Part shown: positions 33,694 through 34,840 of the stretch, one piece after another
Numbering within the stretch: the first letter of the stretch is position 1
Layout: each line of letters opens with the position of its first letter
Assembly: GCF_004339675.1 (NCBI RefSeq)
Contig: NZ_SLVM01000033.1
Coordinates: forward strand, 1 to 34,840
Direction of reading: 5' to 3'
Length of the DNA stretch: 34,840 nt
From: Rhodovulum steppense
Lineage (GTDB): Bacteria; Pseudomonadota; Alphaproteobacteria; Rhodobacterales; Rhodobacteraceae
Notes under the pieces: model-generated
What the model saw: the letters and a program-made list of their open reading frames with translations, nothing else
Database searches by the model: none
What the model was told of the DNA's origin: nothing
Made by a program: the position numbers and the translations under genes

Positions 33694-34840
33694 GTCGGTC
33701 TCCCCTGCCCCAGGACATCCCTTGCGGCCCTCGCGATGACGATTTCCTCGTCGGTGGGGATCACCAGAATCCGCACCCGGCTCGGGTCCGCGCTGATGGT
33801 CGTTTCACCGCTGGTGTTGCGCGTCTCGTCGAGTTCCATGCCGATCCAGCCCATGCCCTCGCAGACCTGTTGGCGGATCTGGGCCGAGTGCTCGCCGATG
33901 CCGCCGCAGAACACCAGTCCATCCAGCCCGCCGAGCGCCGCCGCGAGTCCCCCCAGTTCGCGGCGGATGCGGAAGACGAAATAGCCGATCGCCTCGCGCG
34001 CGGGACCGGTGCCCGCCTGTTCCAGCGTGCGCATGTCATGCGACAGACCCGACAGGCCCAGGAGCCCGGAGCGGCGGTAGAGCAGATCCGCGATCTCCTC
34101 TGCGCCCATTCCCTCAGCCTGCATAAGATAGAGAACCACGCCGGGATCGAGCTGGCCGCAGCGGGTACCCATCGGCAGCCCGTCCAGTGCCGAGAACCCC
34201 ATCGAGGAGGCGATCGAGCGTCCGCCGATCATCCCGCACATCGACGCCCCGTTGCCCAGATGCGCGACGATCACCCGTCCGGCATGCAGGTCAGGTGCGA
34301 TCTGCCGCAATCGCCCCGAGACGTAATCATAGCTCAGACCGTGGAACCCGTAGCGCCGCACCCCCTTGTCGTAATAGGCGCGCGGCAGGGCGAAGGTGTC
34401 GTTCACCCAGGGGTGGTGGCGATGAAAGGCGGTATCGAAACAGGCGACCTGCACCGCCTGCGGAAAGGCCGCCAGCGCCGCCCGCACGCCCGCCAGGTTG
34501 TGCGGCTGATGCAGGGGCGCCAGCAGCTCCAGCCGGGCCAACGCGTCCAGAACCTCGGGCGTCAGCCGGACCGGCGCGGCGTGATCGGGGCCGCCATGCA
34601 CCACGCGATGGCCGACCGCGGCGATCCGGGCATCGGGGCGGACACGCGCGATCAGGTTCAGTGCATGCGCCAGCGCCCCGGCGTGATCGGCCGCGTCCCC
34701 GGGCGGCAGCGGCGAGTCCGCCAGCACCGCGCCCGTGGCGCACCGCGCCCGCATCTGCGGCCCGTTGCCGATCCGGTCGATCTCGCCCAGGATCCGGGGG
34801 TCGGGCTCGGCGCCGGGGTCGGCCAGATCGAACAGCCCGA
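33690..34840 (-). CDS. Acetate kinase (5' end outside window)
   Basis: About 383 codons are present, from the window edge to the stop at 33690; an ATG at 34754 is internal, since family sequence (GLFDLADPG...) continues to the edge. Motifs: VGHRVVHGG, HQPHNLAG, FDTAFH, HLGNGASMCGMIGG, GLPMGTRCGQLDPG, and FCGGIGEHSAQIR, all of the acetate/propionate kinase family. It interconverts acetate plus ATP with acetyl phosphate. Its stop overlaps the atoD GTG. Full-length enzymes are about 400 residues, so only the first few residues are missing. The grouping ackA-atoD-atoA is unusual; phosphotransacetylase is not visible. Confidence 0.95.
   Translation of the reverse strand, partial: GLFDLADPGAEPDPRILGEIDRIGNGPQMRARCATGAVLADSPLPPGDAADHAGALAHALNLIARVRPDARIAAVGHRVVHGGPDHAAPVRLTPEVLDALARLELLAPLHQPHNLAGVRAALAAFPQAVQVACFDTAFHRHHPWVNDTFALPRAYYDKGVRRYGFHGLSYDYVSGRLRQIAPDLHAGRVIVAHLGNGASMCGMIGGRSIASSMGFSALDGLPMGTRCGQLDPGVVLYLMQAEGMGAEEIADLLYRRSGLLGLSGLSHDMRTLEQAGTGPAREAIGYFVFRIRRELGGLAAALGGLDGLVFCGGIGEHSAQIRQQVCEGMGWIGMELDETRNTSGETTISADPSRVRILVIPTDEEIVIARAARDVLGQGRPT

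Noticed and set aside
32387-33718. A single 443-codon minus-strand frame covering both CoA-transferase genes
   Set aside because: Only its last 217 codons are AtoA; the first part is an out-of-frame shadow of atoD.
1-34840. CRISPR arrays, tRNA, rRNA, intact transposases
   Set aside because: None was seen on either strand; repeats present are short palindromes or a single tandem duplication.

Overview
The window is high-GC DNA typical of an alphaproteobacterium, most likely Rhodobacterales (Paracoccus/Rhodobacter type). The signs are GC-rich codon use, DUF2218 and DUF6525 small proteins, a VPLPA/PEP-CTERM-like sorting tail and a Zur-box type known from this class. No rRNA, tRNA, CRISPR array or intact insertion sequence was seen. 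The window is essentially a metal and cofactor acquisition island: five TonB-dependent outer-membrane receptor genes, two complete ABC importers, a zinc-starvation module, a B12-riboswitch operon, and at the right edge an acetate/CoA-transferase operon.

Layout. 1-667: no convincing gene, with a run of short palindromes at 93-142. 668-5416 (minus): putative heme operon of a hemoglobin/heme-type TonB receptor, an SbmA/YddA-type ABC transporter carrying a 24-bp tandem duplication, and a HemS-like protein. 5701-7650 (plus, divergent): second TonB receptor. 7666-7968 (minus): DUF2218. 8101-11665 (plus): four-gene FecCD-type siderophore importer with overlapping genes. 11806-13800 (plus): third TonB receptor, a paralogue of the second, preceded by a perfect palindrome. 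13847-14341 (minus): MarR-type regulator. 14817-19499 (plus): five-domain peptide/nickel-type ABC importer in four overlapping genes; its promoter overlaps a site resembling the Zur box found further right. 19512-20048: N-terminally truncated sorting-tail protein. 20049-20844: gene-poor stretch with a strong hairpin.

20845-24625 (plus): cobalamin riboswitch, Cys-rich small-domain protein and two tandem cobQ (cobyric acid synthase) genes. 24750-25247 (minus): broken ZnuA-like zinc-binding protein gene, directly downstream of an OprC-like TonB receptor (25259-27250) that seems to lack its plug domain. 27452-29285 (minus): DUF6525, ZigA-type (COG0523) GTPase and a His-rich protein. These diverge from a fifth TonB receptor (29619-32222, plus) around a perfect Zur-like palindrome. 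32387-34840 (minus): atoA, atoD and ackA; ackA runs off the window.

Working model. Outer-membrane receptors capture heme, siderophores or metallophores. The FecCD importer would serve an iron siderophore. The peptide/nickel-type importer may serve a zinc-metallophore if its promoter site is a true Zur box. The His-rich protein and ZigA would handle scarce zinc inside the cell. The B12 operon with doubled cobQ is the least expected component. Metal specificities are inferred from family and context, not shown by the sequence.
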